NCBI GenBank assembly: GCA_963753055.1
Contig: CAVWAP010000003.1
Coordinates: forward strand, 177,131 to 241,130
Length of the DNA stretch: 64,000 bases
From: JAUWGC01 sp963753055
GTDB taxonomy: Bacteria > Bacteroidota > Bacteroidia > Bacteroidales > B18-G4
Direction: 5' to 3'
In this document: positions 1 to 9,642 of the stretch, in pieces
Layout of the letters: each line of letters begins with the position of its first letter
Position numbering within the stretch: position 1 is the first letter of the stretch
Program-made: the position numbers and the translations under genes
Notes under the pieces: generated by a model
The model's database searches: none
What the model saw: the letters and a program-made list of their open reading frames with translations, nothing else
What the model was told of the DNA's origin: nothing

Positions 1-1055
1 TTCATGTCTTCAGGGTTGACCTCATTAGATTTTTCCAAATATGGTAGGGATTTTTCAAGTAATGTATTCGCTTCTTGCTTCATCTTATCATATTCTTCTG
101 TAGCTTCCAAGGGCAGATCATTAGCTTCCTTTTGTATCTCAGCTGCCTTGTTAACATATAGCGCGCCGAGGTTATAGTTAGCATCAAAATAATCAGGATT
201 TAGTTTGATCGCCTCCATATAAGCTTTTTCTGCTTTCTCAAATTCTCCCATCTGGTCGTAGTTGGTACCGACAGCAAAGAAGATACTTGGATTGGTAGCA
301 TCCTGTTGAATTGCCAATTCCAGAAGCTTAAGTGCATTTTCTGAATCACCGCTGCTCAAATAGAAATTTGTTTCAGCAATCAGGAGATCAAAGTTTGTTG
401 GATACTTTTCTCTTCCCTGCTGTATGATAAGTAGTGCAGTCGCAGTATCCTCCTGGATTTTATATATTTCTGATAATGAATTATATATTTGCGGTTTATT
501 AAAGCCCATCTCAATAAGCTGATTATAATAACCGATAGACATTTCATACTCCTGTCCTATCTGGGCTGCTATTGCAGCATTATAAAGCGCCGTTGTGTCA
601 TTGATACTAACTTCCCGGTTAATCTCGTAGGCCTTGGCAAATGATTTAGCTGCACCTGTAAAGTTTTCAGCATTATAATAAATTACACCCTGATCATAAA
701 ACTTAGCGGCAATTACACGCATATTATTTTCTATATCTGCTGTGAATTCGCCACGGTCATCCAATTCCCGGCATTTTACATAAGACTTATGCGCAACTTC
801 AAGGGCATTGGGATCCAATGCTTTGTACTCTGGTACATCGCTTATCGCAATCTGCAAATAAATATTTCCATGATAAAACCATGTCTTGGCGTCCCCCATT
901 GTCTTTTCATTGGTAATGGTCGGATCAATATACTCCTTGGCCTTGTCAAGTTTACCATTTCTTAAATAATTATAGGCACTTGTCCTCTTGGAGGTTTGCG
1001 CAAAGATCACTGAACCTGTTACAAGCAAGATGATCAGAAAAATAAATTTTTTCAT
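1..1055 (-). CDS. TPR-repeat secreted/periplasmic protein (C-terminus outside window)
   Basis: An open minus-strand frame runs from an ATG at 1053-1055 to the window edge without a stop, so the C-terminus is missing. The first 20 or so residues form a hydrophobic signal peptide (MKKFIFLIILLVTG..., then FAQT), which suggests export. The rest is alpha-helical with repeated TPR-like units, for example segments around ALYNAAIAAQIGQEY, SIFFAVGTNYDQMG and DYFDANYNLGALYV, each with the small/aromatic spacing of TPRs. It lies 86 bases downstream of gyrA on the same strand and may be read with it. TPR proteins mediate protein-protein contacts; no specific partner can be read from the sequence. Confident as a gene, unsure of role. 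Confidence 0.8.
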   Translation of the reverse strand, partial: MKKFIFLIILLVTGSVIFAQTSKRTSAYNYLRNGKLDKAKEYIDPTITNEKTMGDAKTWFYHGNIYLQIAISDVPEYKALDPNALEVAHKSYVKCRELDDRGEFTADIENNMRVIAAKFYDQGVIYYNAENFTGAAKSFAKAYEINREVSINDTTALYNAAIAAQIGQEYEMSIGYYNQLIEMGFNKPQIYNSLSEIYKIQEDTATALLIIQQGREKYPTNFDLLIAETNFYLSSGDSENALKLLELAIQQDATNPSIFFAVGTNYDQMGEFEKAEKAYMEAIKLNPDYFDANYNLGALYVNKAAEIQKEANDLPLEATEEYDKMKQEANTLLEKSLPYLEKSNEVNPEDM

Positions 1056-1141
1056 AATTATATGTTTTTAATTTCGGTAATTCTGATGGCAAAATTATAA
1101 ATTCCAATTACTTTTACTTCAATTTCTTTGCCAAAGTTTAA

Positions 1142-3676
1142 TTATGCTTCTGGTTTGTCTTTATTATCTTGATTATCAACACTCTTATCTTCACTTATAT
1201 CAACTGACTCCTCCCCTTCTTCTGCTTCCTTGATCATCTCAACCTTGGCTACCGCAGCAATTGCATCTTTCTCCCTCAGGTTGATCAACCTGACGCCCTG
1301 GGTGGCCCTGCCCATAACCCTCAGCGTATCGACACTTAACCTGATGAGAATGCCAGACTTATTAATGATCATCAGGTCATTACCGTCATGCACCTCCTTG
1401 ATGGCTATCAAGTCACCCGTCTTTTTAGTGATATTGATTGTTTTCACACCCTTTCCTCCCCTGTTGGTGACACGGTAATCTTCAATTTTTGACCGCTTAC
1501 CATATCCATTCTCTGATACAACAAGAATATCGTAATTGCCATTTGTAACGCAGATCATGCCTATAACCTCGTCCTTCGCATTTGCCAGGGTCATGCCCCT
1601 CACCCCTGCTGCGTTCCTGCCCATAGGCCTTACTTTCTCCTCATTAAACCTGATGGCTCTTCCCGATCTCAATGCCATTAAGATCTCATGATGTCCACTA
1701 GTCAGCTTAGCTTCCAGTAATTGATCACCTTCATTGATATTGATGGCATTGATTCCATTTTGCCGTGGTCTTGAGAATGCCTCCAGGGTTGTTTTCTTGA
1801 TAGTACCATTTGTGGTACACAGGATTATATAGTTGTTATTTATATAATCCTCATCTTTCAGGTCCTTCACATTAATGAAGGCCCTCACCTTATCACTAGG
1901 TTCAATGTTAATAAGGTTCTGTATAGCCCTTCCTTTGGAGGTCTTAGTCCCTTCAGGGATCTCAAACACCCTCATCCAGAAGCACTTACCTTTTTCCGTA
2001 AAGTAAAGTAAATAATTATGGTTTGTGGCAACAAACAGGTATTTCACAAAATCTTCATCCCTGGTTTCACTTCCCTTAGCACCTTTACCTCCCCTGTGCT
2101 GTATCCTGTATTCAGAAAGAGGTGTACGTTTGATATATCCAAGGTGCGAAATTGTAACGACTACCTCTTCATCAGGGATAGTATCTTCGATCTTGAAATC
2201 ATCAGCAACATAAACAATCTCTGTTTTGCTTTCGTCTCCGTACTTTTCCTTGATCTCCAGCATCTCTTCTTTCAGCATAGCCATCCTCATCTGCTCATTG
2301 TCAAGAATTTCTTTGTAATGAGCAATAGTCTTTTGCAACTCTGCATGCTCCTCTCTGATCTTATCCCTTTCGAGGCCTGTAAGTCTCTGCAGTCGCATGT
2401 CAAGAATAGCCTTGGCCTGGAGATCAGAGAGATCGAAGTTCTTCATCAGCCCTTCTTTGGCCTCATCAGGTGTTTTGGATGCACGGATCAGGGCGATCAC
2501 TTCATCAAGGTTATCTAAAGCAATCAGTAAACCTTCTAATATATGGGCTCTCTTCTCGGCTTCATCAAGCTGGTATTTGGTCTTCCGGATAAGAACCTCA
2601 TGACGATGCTCCACATAATGCACGATCAGGTCTTTCAGGTTCAGCATCCTGGGCCGTCCGTTGACCAGCGCAATGTTATTAACATTGAATGAAGTCTGCA
2701 AAGCTGTGTACTGATATAGCTTATTCAGAACCACATTTGTAATGGCATCCCTTTTAAGTTCATATACGATCCGCAAACCTGTGCGATCAGATTCATCTCT
2801 GATATCAGAAATGCCTTCAATCTTTTTATCATTTACCAGGTCGGCAGTCTTCTTGATCATTTCTGCCTTATTGACCTGGTATGGAATTGAGGTCACGATA
2901 ATCCTTTCCCTTTCCCTTCCACTGTCAGCTTCTTCGATTTCCACCTCTCCCCTGATCACGATCCTGCCACGTCCTGTTTCAAAAGCATCCTTGACCCCCT
3001 CATATCCATAGATCAATCCTCCTGTCGGGAAGTCGGGTGCCTTGATGAACTTCATTAGTTCAGGTATGGTAATCTCATTGTTATCAATGTATGCAACTAT
3101 ACCATCCACCACTTCCGACAGGTTATGAGGTGGCATATTGGTAGCCATACCAACAGCAATGCCTGATGCACCATTAACCAGCAAGTCAGGTATCCTGGAA
3201 GGAAGAACCGTGGGTTCTTTCAGGGAATCATCAAAGTTCAGCTGAAAATCAACAGTATCTTTATCAATGTCTGCCAGCATCTCCTCGGCAATCTTCTGCA
3301 ATCTTGCTTCGGTATAACGCATTGCTGCAGGCCCGTCACCATCAATTGATCCGTAGTTACCCTGTCCTTCGACAAGCGGGTACCTTAATGACCAGTCCTG
3401 GGCCATACGAACCATGGCATCATAAACAGAGGTATCGCCATGTGGGTGATACTTACCGAGCACCTCCCCTACTATCCTGGCAGATTTTTTATATGGACGA
3501 TTGGCATGTACGCCTAATTCATGCATTCCAAACAAAACTCTTCTATGTACAGGTTTCATCCCATCTCTCACATCGGGCAACGCCCGGGACACAATAACCG
3601 ACATTGAATAATCAATGTAGGCCGACTTCATCTGGCTTTCAATATTGACCTTTAATATCTTTTCCCCTTCCCGCAT
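1142..3676 (-). CDS. gyrA: DNA gyrase subunit A
   Basis: GyrA is the breakage-reunion subunit of gyrase (A2B2), which introduces negative supercoils using ATP hydrolysed by GyrB. The 844-residue product has the normal family length. The N-terminus carries the winged-helix domain with the quinolone-resistance region (HPHGDTSVYD at 77-86, Thr at the E. coli Ser83 position and Asp at the Asp87 position) and the catalytic tyrosine Tyr121 in AAMRYTEARL. The C-terminal beta-pinwheel contains the GyrA box as QHRGGKG, which marks gyrase rather than topoisomerase IV ParC. The tail is acidic. The start MREGEKILKV matches family starts. It is divergent from clpC across a 298-base spacer (265 bases to the longer clpC frame). 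Confidence 0.97.
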   Translation of the reverse strand: MREGEKILKVNIESQMKSAYIDYSMSVIVSRALPDVRDGMKPVHRRVLFGMHELGVHANRPYKKSARIVGEVLGKYHPHGDTSVYDAMVRMAQDWSLRYPLVEGQGNYGSIDGDGPAAMRYTEARLQKIAEEMLADIDKDTVDFQLNFDDSLKEPTVLPSRIPDLLVNGASGIAVGMATNMPPHNLSEVVDGIVAYIDNNEITIPELMKFIKAPDFPTGGLIYGYEGVKDAFETGRGRIVIRGEVEIEEADSGRERERIIVTSIPYQVNKAEMIKKTADLVNDKKIEGISDIRDESDRTGLRIVYELKRDAITNVVLNKLYQYTALQTSFNVNNIALVNGRPRMLNLKDLIVHYVEHRHEVLIRKTKYQLDEAEKRAHILEGLLIALDNLDEVIALIRASKTPDEAKEGLMKNFDLSDLQAKAILDMRLQRLTGLERDKIREEHAELQKTIAHYKEILDNEQMRMAMLKEEMLEIKEKYGDESKTEIVYVADDFKIEDTIPDEEVVVTISHLGYIKRTPLSEYRIQHRGGKGAKGSETRDEDFVKYLFVATNHNYLLYFTEKGKCFWMRVFEIPEGTKTSKGRAIQNLINIEPSDKVRAFINVKDLKDEDYINNNYIILCTTNGTIKKTTLEAFSRPRQNGINAININEGDQLLEAKLTSGHHEILMALRSGRAIRFNEEKVRPMGRNAAGVRGMTLANAKDEVIGMICVTNGNYDILVVSENGYGKRSKIEDYRVTNRGGKGVKTINITKKTGDLIAIKEVHDGNDLMIINKSGILIRLSVDTLRVMGRATQGVRLINLREKDAIAAVAKVEMIKEAEEGEESVDISEDKSVDNQDNKDKPEA

Positions 3677-3848
3677 AATCCAATTCTTTTAATCAATTCA
3701 TTTTTAGTATTTTGTAATAATAATTTAAGCACACGAAAATAATAAAAAAAAGCGTAAAAAGCCCCATTTTCTAAGGCTATATTACTAACACGGCTGTGTT
3801 GATAAATATTGCCCTGTCAAAAGGTGAAACACATTTTTGGAATTATTT

Positions 3849-3880
3849 TTGATGAGCTGTATGAAGATGTTGTAATTTTG
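3849..3880 (+). promoter_or_regulatory. Bacteroidota-type promoter of clpC
   Basis: TTG at 3849-3851 and TAATTTTG at 3873-3880 are 21 bases apart, matching the Bacteroidota sigma-ABfr pattern (TTTG/TTG at -33, TAnnTTTG at -7). The predicted start of transcription is near 3887, giving a leader of about 88 bases before the clpC ATG at 3975. This is a pattern match only. Confidence 0.5.
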
Positions 3881-3974
3881 TCAAAACTGTCATTTAAAGA
3901 TACATTTTCAAATTGAACCTATAGCAGTTGAAATTGTTAATATGACAGGTCTACATGAAAATCAAAGGATAATT

Positions 3975-6545
3975 ATGGAAGCTAAATTTTCTCAGAGAGT
4001 AAAAGATGTACTGACATATAGCCGTGAAGAAGCCATGCGACTGGGTAATGATTATATCGGGCTTGAGCATTTACTGCTTGGTATTTTGCGTGAAGGTGAG
4101 GGCATGGCCATTCAGATCTTGCATTATTTTGGCGTTGATCTTAAGGAATTGAGAAAGACCATTGAGGTATCGATCGCCAATCCGGAAAAGGATCCCAAGA
4201 AACTTGAAAACATACCCCTGGTCAAACAGGCGGAGCGGGCTTTAAAAATCACATACCTGGAAGCCAAACTCTTCAACAGTGAACTGATTGGGACAGAACA
4301 TCTGTTATTATCGATCCTGAAAGATGAAGAGAACCTGGTAACCAAGTCTTTCAAGAAATACGGTATTGACTACGATACCATCAAGAGTGAATTGAAGACT
4401 ATTGTATCCAACAAGGAACAGGAAGAAAAGATTGATCCGGTTGATGAATTGCCCGGGGATGCTGCAGATGATGACCTGGAAGATGATGGTGGTAAAGGAT
4501 TTGGAAGTAATATAAGAAAGGTCTCTGAATCTAAATCCAAGACGCCGGTACTGGATAATTTCGGAAGGGACATCACGAAAGCAGCCGAAGAAGGCAGGCT
4601 TGACCCTATCGTTGGGAGGGTTAAGGAGCTTGAAAGGATCGCACAGATACTAAGTCGCAGGAAAAAAAATAATCCCATTTTAATTGGTGAACCTGGTGTA
4701 GGCAAGTCTGCCATCGCTGAAGGACTTGCCCTGAGGATTGTCGACAGGAAAGTGTCGCGCGCATTATTCAATAAGCGTTTGGTAACGCTGGACCTGGCAT
4801 CACTGGTGGCAGGCACAAAATACCGAGGGCAGTTCGAGGAGCGCATGAAAGCTGTGCTGAATGAGTTGGAGAAGAATCCTGATATCATCCTTTTCATTGA
4901 TGAGATACATACCATTGTCGGGGCTGGTAATGCGAGCGGCTCACTGGATGCCTCTAATATGTTCAAGCCTGCACTGGCACGTGGAGAGATACAATGTATA
5001 GGCGCGACGACCCTTGATGAGTACAGGCAATACATAGAAAAAGATGGAGCCCTTGAAAGAAGGTTTCAGAAAGTGCTTGTAGATCCTACAACACCGGAAG
5101 AAACAGTCGAGATTCTGAATAACATCAAGGAAAAATACGAAGACCATCACCTTGTCACCTATACTGATGACGCCATTGGTGCTTGTGTTACCTTGACCAA
5201 CCGCTATATCACTGATCGCTATTTGCCAGACAAGGCTATTGACGCTCTTGATGAGGCAGGCTCCAGGGTTCATATTACCAATATTCATGTACCTTCCGAC
5301 ATCATCAATATCGAGACACAGATAGAGGAGACCAAGAAGAACAAAACGCGCGCTATCAACAGCCAGAAGTTTGAGGAAGCTGCTGAATACCGTGACCTGG
5401 AGAGGAAACTGCAGTCAGACCTTGAAGTAGCAAAGAAAAAATGGGAGGAGGAAGCTAAGGTCCACAGGGAAAACGTCACTGAAGAGAACGTGGCAGAAGT
5501 GGTTGCCATGATGACCGGCATACCCGTGCAGAGGATCGCCAAGAATGAAGGTGAGCGGCTTATTCGCATGGAAGATGAGATAGAAGATTCAGTTATTGGC
5601 CAGAATGATGCAATAAAGAAAGTAGTCAAAGCTATATTAAGAAACAGGGCTGGCCTTAAAGATCCAAGGAAGCCGATAGGTACTTTCATTTTCCTTGGTC
5701 CTACTGGTGTTGGAAAAACGCATCTTGCCAAGATCCTGTCCAGGTACCTCTTCGATACTGAAGAAGCTCTTGTGCGAATTGACATGAGTGAATACATGGA
5801 AAAATTTGCTGTTTCACGCCTTATAGGGGCTCCTCCCGGATATATTGGCTACGAAGAAGGTGGGCAATTAACTGAAAAAGTAAGGAGAAAGCCCTACTCT
5901 ATCGTCCTGCTGGATGAAATTGAGAAAGCACACCCTGATGTCTTTCACTTGCTCCTGCAAGTGCTGGATGATGGAGTGCTAACTGACAGCCTTGGCAGGA
6001 AGGTGGATTTCAAGAACACTATTGTCATCATGACATCTAACATCGGATCGAGGCAACTCAAAGATTTTGGTGAAGGTGTTGGATTCACCACCCAGGCCAA
6101 ACGTGGTTCGAAGGCTGGTTATGCTAAAGGAGTTATAGAAAATGCATTAAAGAAAGCATTTGCTCCTGAGTTTCTAAACAGGATCGATGATGTTGTCATC
6201 TTTGATGCCCTTGAGAAAGAACATATCTATAAGATAATTGACATTGAATTACAGCAATTATACGACCGTATCCATACCCTGGGATACAAAATTGAGATTA
6301 CCAAAAAAGCGAAGGACTTTCTTGTTGATAAGGGTTGGGATGCTCAATTTGGTGCCAGGCCAATCAAACGGGCCATTCAAAAATATGTGGAGGATGCCCT
6401 TGCAGAAGAGATGATCAAATCCAAGGTTAGTGAGGGAGATCTGATCCATATAGATTATGAAGCTGGTGATAAAGAAGAGGTAAAAATAACCATTAAGAAA
6501 CCAAAGGCCAGCAAACCATCACCTAAGCCTGGTAAAAAGGCATAA
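3975..6545 (+). CDS. clpC: ATP-dependent Clp protease ATP-binding subunit ClpC
   Basis: ClpC is a Hsp100 AAA+ unfoldase that feeds proteins to ClpP. The product is 856 residues. An N-terminal double Clp-N repeat (KFSQRVKDVL..., LEHLLLGIL and TEHLLLSIL) is followed by AAA1 with Walker A GEPGVGKS near residue 238 and Walker B LFIDEIH, a middle region with a UVR-like segment (KFEEAAEYRDLE) that separates ClpC from ClpA and ClpB, and AAA2 with Walker A GPTGVGKT near 575. I chose the ATG at 3975, preceded by AAAGGA, over an upstream ATG at 3942, because family members begin with M-x-x-KFSQRV. The gene is alone on its transcript, with a clear promoter upstream. Confidence 0.95.
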   Translation: MEAKFSQRVKDVLTYSREEAMRLGNDYIGLEHLLLGILREGEGMAIQILHYFGVDLKELRKTIEVSIANPEKDPKKLENIPLVKQAERALKITYLEAKLFNSELIGTEHLLLSILKDEENLVTKSFKKYGIDYDTIKSELKTIVSNKEQEEKIDPVDELPGDAADDDLEDDGGKGFGSNIRKVSESKSKTPVLDNFGRDITKAAEEGRLDPIVGRVKELERIAQILSRRKKNNPILIGEPGVGKSAIAEGLALRIVDRKVSRALFNKRLVTLDLASLVAGTKYRGQFEERMKAVLNELEKNPDIILFIDEIHTIVGAGNASGSLDASNMFKPALARGEIQCIGATTLDEYRQYIEKDGALERRFQKVLVDPTTPEETVEILNNIKEKYEDHHLVTYTDDAIGACVTLTNRYITDRYLPDKAIDALDEAGSRVHITNIHVPSDIINIETQIEETKKNKTRAINSQKFEEAAEYRDLERKLQSDLEVAKKKWEEEAKVHRENVTEENVAEVVAMMTGIPVQRIAKNEGERLIRMEDEIEDSVIGQNDAIKKVVKAILRNRAGLKDPRKPIGTFIFLGPTGVGKTHLAKILSRYLFDTEEALVRIDMSEYMEKFAVSRLIGAPPGYIGYEEGGQLTEKVRRKPYSIVLLDEIEKAHPDVFHLLLQVLDDGVLTDSLGRKVDFKNTIVIMTSNIGSRQLKDFGEGVGFTTQAKRGSKAGYAKGVIENALKKAFAPEFLNRIDDVVIFDALEKEHIYKIIDIELQQLYDRIHTLGYKIEITKKAKDFLVDKGWDAQFGARPIKRAIQKYVEDALAEEMIKSKVSEGDLIHIDYEAGDKEEVKITIKKPKASKPSPKPGKKA

Positions 6546-6569
6546 AAAACTGTTGCTTTATATTTTATG

Positions 6570-6577
6570 TATCTTTG
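6570..6577 (+). promoter_or_regulatory. Bacteroidota -7 box upstream of acyl-CoA dehydrogenase
   Basis: TATCTTTG, followed by CACC, is a very typical Bacteroidota -7 element. It lies 26 bases before the ATG at 6604. A TTG at 6553-6555 is only 14 bases upstream of it, shorter than usual, so the -33 part is uncertain. It argues against a start at 6553, which would lie upstream of the transcript. Confidence 0.5.
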
Positions 6578-6603
6578 CACCTCCAAATTTTAAGCAGGAA
6601 ATC

Positions 6604-8382
6604 ATGGAAAATCAATTTTTAAAAGGCGGCGAATTCCTTGTTCGTGATATTGACCATACAAAAGTTTTTGTTCCTGAAGAATTTAATGAAGAACAGAAGT
6701 TGATTGCAGAGACCTGTCAGGATTTTCTTGATACAGAGGTTCTCCCAAACCTTGATCGTATTGACAAACAGGAAGAGGGATTGATGAGAAGTCTGCTTGG
6801 AAAAGCAGGAGAACTTGGTCTCTTAGGTATTTCATTGCCTGAGGAATATGAAGGATTTGGACAAACTTTCACAACCGCGATGCTGGCCAATGAAAAAATT
6901 GGTGCAGGTTATTCTTTCTCTGTGGCCTATTCGGCCCATATCGGTATTGGAACATGCCCGATAGCCTATTATGGTAATGATGAGCAGAAGCAGCGTATTC
7001 TTCCCAAGCTTGCCACAGGAGAATGGACCGCAGCATATTGTCTAACTGAGCCCAATGCAGGCTCAGATGCCAATGCAGGCAAAACCAATGCTGTGTTATC
7101 AGAAGACGGAAAGCATTACATCCTGAACGGACAGAAAATGTGGATCACCAATGGTGGGTTCGCCGATGTCCTGACTGTATTTGCCAAAATTGATACTGAC
7201 AGGGTTTTAAGTGCTTTTATTGTTGAGGCCAATTCAGAAGGGATCAGCACCAACCCTGAAGAAAAGAAAATGGGTATCAAAGGATCATCCACCAGGTTGA
7301 TATTTTTCGAAGATGTCAAGGTCCCGGTCGAAAACCTTATTGGAAAACGAGGGGAAGGATACAGGATAGCCCTTAATATCCTTCATATGGGAAGAATTAA
7401 ACTTGGAGGGATCGTGCTTGGGTCTGAAAAACTTGCCATCAGTCAATCCGTGCAGTATTCCAATGAAAGGAAGCAATTTGGTGTCCCAATTTCTAGTTTT
7501 GGGGCTATTAAATATAAACTCTCCGAACAGGTCATACGCACATTTTCTAACGAATCAGCTGTTTACAGAACCTGCAAGAATATTGATGCCCAGAAGAAAG
7601 TTAACCTCGAAAGTGGCATGAATGACGGACAGGCTGAGATCAGCAGTATTGCTACTTACGCCATTGAAGCTGCCATGCTTAAAGTCTATGGCTCAGAAGT
7701 GCTCGACTACGTTGTTGATGAAGCAGTTCAGATCTTTGGCGGAATGGGATTTGCTTCTGAATCTGTCGTCGAACGTGGCTACAGGGATTCAAGGATCAAC
7801 AGGATATTTGAGGGTACAAACGAAATTAACAGGCTTCTGATCACTGACACTACACTCAAGAAAGCACTTAAGAAAGAGGTGCCTGCGCTTGAGAAAGCAG
7901 AAGAGATACTTGCCAACCTTGAGTCACACTCTAAAGTAACGGCTCCAACGGAGTATTTCGATGAAAAGTTATTCAATATCAGCCAGTTCAAAAAAGCAGT
8001 ACTGATGATCATTGGAAAGGCATATAAGGTCCTTAAGAATGAGTTGGTAAAGGAACAGGAGATCATGATGAATATTTCAGATATGATCATGCAGCTTTTT
8101 GCAGCTGAATCCACCCTGCTCCGTGTCAAGCGACTGAATGATTTAAAAGGCGTAGATCAGATCGATATTTACAAAGACATTTTAAATGTCCACCTCTATG
8201 ATGCAGCATGCAAAATCCGCAAGGAAGGCATGGATGCTATCAATTCATTTGTAGAAAATGATGAATGGCATTCACTCATGGAGGCATTGATGGACTTCAC
8301 AACCGTGAGTCCTGTCAACATTAAAGTTGCTCGTCGACGCATTGCCGATAAGCTTATTGAAGACAATAAGTATAATTTCTAG
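6604..8382 (+). CDS. Acyl-CoA dehydrogenase, long form with C-terminal extension
   Basis: This is an FAD-dependent acyl-CoA dehydrogenase for the first step of fatty-acid beta-oxidation. The product has 592 residues, clearly longer than the usual 380, as in VLCAD-type enzymes with an added C-terminal helical domain. Visible family signatures are CLTEPNAGSDA and KMWITNGG in the middle domain, and FGGMGFASES then RIFEGTNEINR, where the Glu of FEGT aligns with the MCAD-type catalytic base. The start at 6604 (MENQFLKGGEF) has an AGGA ribosome site and fits the promoter at 6570-6577. A second, short acyl-CoA dehydrogenase is convergent with it at 8429. Chain-length preference cannot be told from sequence. 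Confidence 0.9.
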   Translation: MENQFLKGGEFLVRDIDHTKVFVPEEFNEEQKLIAETCQDFLDTEVLPNLDRIDKQEEGLMRSLLGKAGELGLLGISLPEEYEGFGQTFTTAMLANEKIGAGYSFSVAYSAHIGIGTCPIAYYGNDEQKQRILPKLATGEWTAAYCLTEPNAGSDANAGKTNAVLSEDGKHYILNGQKMWITNGGFADVLTVFAKIDTDRVLSAFIVEANSEGISTNPEEKKMGIKGSSTRLIFFEDVKVPVENLIGKRGEGYRIALNILHMGRIKLGGIVLGSEKLAISQSVQYSNERKQFGVPISSFGAIKYKLSEQVIRTFSNESAVYRTCKNIDAQKKVNLESGMNDGQAEISSIATYAIEAAMLKVYGSEVLDYVVDEAVQIFGGMGFASESVVERGYRDSRINRIFEGTNEINRLLITDTTLKKALKKEVPALEKAEEILANLESHSKVTAPTEYFDEKLFNISQFKKAVLMIIGKAYKVLKNELVKEQEIMMNISDMIMQLFAAESTLLRVKRLNDLKGVDQIDIYKDILNVHLYDAACKIRKEGMDAINSFVENDEWHSLMEALMDFTTVSPVNIKVARRRIADKLIEDNKYNF

Positions 8383-8416
8383 ACTCAAGACTCAAGATTC
8401 AAGATTCAAGACTCAA
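8382..8416. repeat. Heptanucleotide tandem array, 5 x GAYTCAA
   Basis: Five consecutive 7-bp units read GACTCAA, GACTCAA, GATTCAA, GATTCAA, GACTCAA. The array begins on the last base of the stop codon of the preceding dehydrogenase and fills most of the gap between two convergent genes. It is one of several 7-bp-period arrays in this half of the window. Confidence 0.85.
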
Positions 8417-8428
8417 GGCCAGGTTCAA

Positions 8429-9571
8429 TTATTTCAGGAGGTGTTTTGAAGTTACCAGCCTGTTCACCTGGTTAGTACCTTCATAGATTTGGGACAGCTT
8501 GGCATCTCTCATCATCTTTTCTACCGGATGCTCTTTGGAGTAACCTTCACCGCCCATCACCTGGACTGCATTGGTGGTTACCTTCATGGCCATATCAGTT
8601 GCAAAATACTTTGCCATGGCAGACAGTTTAGACATGTCCTTTTGTTTAGCATCATATGCCCAGGCTGCACGCCAGGAAAGCATTCTTGCAGCTTCAAGTT
8701 CTGTAGCCATATCAGCAAGCATGAAGGAAACACCCTGCAGTGCAGTAACCGGCTTGCCGAACTGAATCCTGTTCTTTGCCCAATCCCTGGAATAGTCAAG
8801 TGCAGCCTGTGCATTACCAACAGCAGCAAACGCCACACCTGTACGGGTCCTGTCAAATGTTTTCATAGCAATTAGGAACCCTTCACCTTCGCGGCCAAGC
8901 AAGCAATCCTCAGAGAATTCGACATTCTCAAACTTGATTTCATTTTGAACGGATGCCCTTTGTCCCATCTTATCCATTTTAGGAAGAATATGGATTCCTG
9001 GAAGATTCGCTTTAATAATAAAAGCTGAAAGGCTCCTGGATCCCCTTTCAGGATCGGTAAGGGCGAAAACAGTAATATATTCTGCTACCTCGGCATTAGT
9101 TATAAATCGCTTATGTCCATTCAGAACATACTTGTCACCTTTTTTGATAGCGGTAGACTTGATATTCTGGACATCTGATCCAGCGTCAGGCTCTGTCAAT
9201 CCATAAGCTGCAACGGCTTTCTTCTCTATCATCTCTCCGTAAATCCTTTTCTTTTGTTTTTCATTTGCTGCAAGGAATGTAGGAGTTAAAGCGAGTGTGC
9301 TGGCATCAATACTAATACCTATGCCTGTGCAGCCGTAGCCCAGCTCTTCCGAGGCCAGACCTGTATCAAAAATGCTATGTCCATTACCACCCAGCTCGAC
9401 TGGGATACTGGCGTTTATTATTTTTTCATCATAGGCTGCCTTAACAACATCCCAGGGGAATTCGGATGATGCATCGTATTTCATCCTGTTAGGTACAATC
9501 CACCTGTTTGAAAAATCACGGTACTTTTCAACAATTTCTTGTTGGTGCTTGTCTAATGAGAATTCTGCCAT
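8429..9571 (-). CDS. Acyl-CoA dehydrogenase, short form
   Basis: A 380-residue FAD-dependent acyl-CoA dehydrogenase of standard length, of the short-chain/butyryl-CoA type. Signatures include YGLTEPDAGSDVQ, HKRFITNAEV, the ASVQNEIKFENVEF segment, and near the C-terminus MGGEGYSKEHPVEKMMRD then QIYEGTNQVNR, in which the Glu of YEGT is the expected catalytic base. Its start lies 71 bases after the fabI stop, and it may be the last gene of the bamD-to-fabI transcript. Electrons would pass to ETF; no etf genes are seen here. The substrate is inferred from length and motif only. Confidence 0.9.
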   Translation of the reverse strand: MAEFSLDKHQQEIVEKYRDFSNRWIVPNRMKYDASSEFPWDVVKAAYDEKIINASIPVELGGNGHSIFDTGLASEELGYGCTGIGISIDASTLALTPTFLAANEKQKKRIYGEMIEKKAVAAYGLTEPDAGSDVQNIKSTAIKKGDKYVLNGHKRFITNAEVAEYITVFALTDPERGSRSLSAFIIKANLPGIHILPKMDKMGQRASVQNEIKFENVEFSEDCLLGREGEGFLIAMKTFDRTRTGVAFAAVGNAQAALDYSRDWAKNRIQFGKPVTALQGVSFMLADMATELEAARMLSWRAAWAYDAKQKDMSKLSAMAKYFATDMAMKVTTNAVQVMGGEGYSKEHPVEKMMRDAKLSQIYEGTNQVNRLVTSKHLLK

Positions 9572-9642
9572 AATCAGGTTAGTTAATATTTAAAGGAATG
9601 AGTGGGGAACAAATATAAATAAAATCTATAAGCCAGCAACCA

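Noticed and set aside
4370..5035. Minus-strand open frame of 221 codons inside clpC
   Set aside because: Antisense to a well-conserved AAA+ domain; no ribosome site or recognisable protein.
8382..8416. Heptamer arrays considered as small CRISPR arrays
   Set aside because: Units are 7 bases with no spacers, and no cas genes are present.
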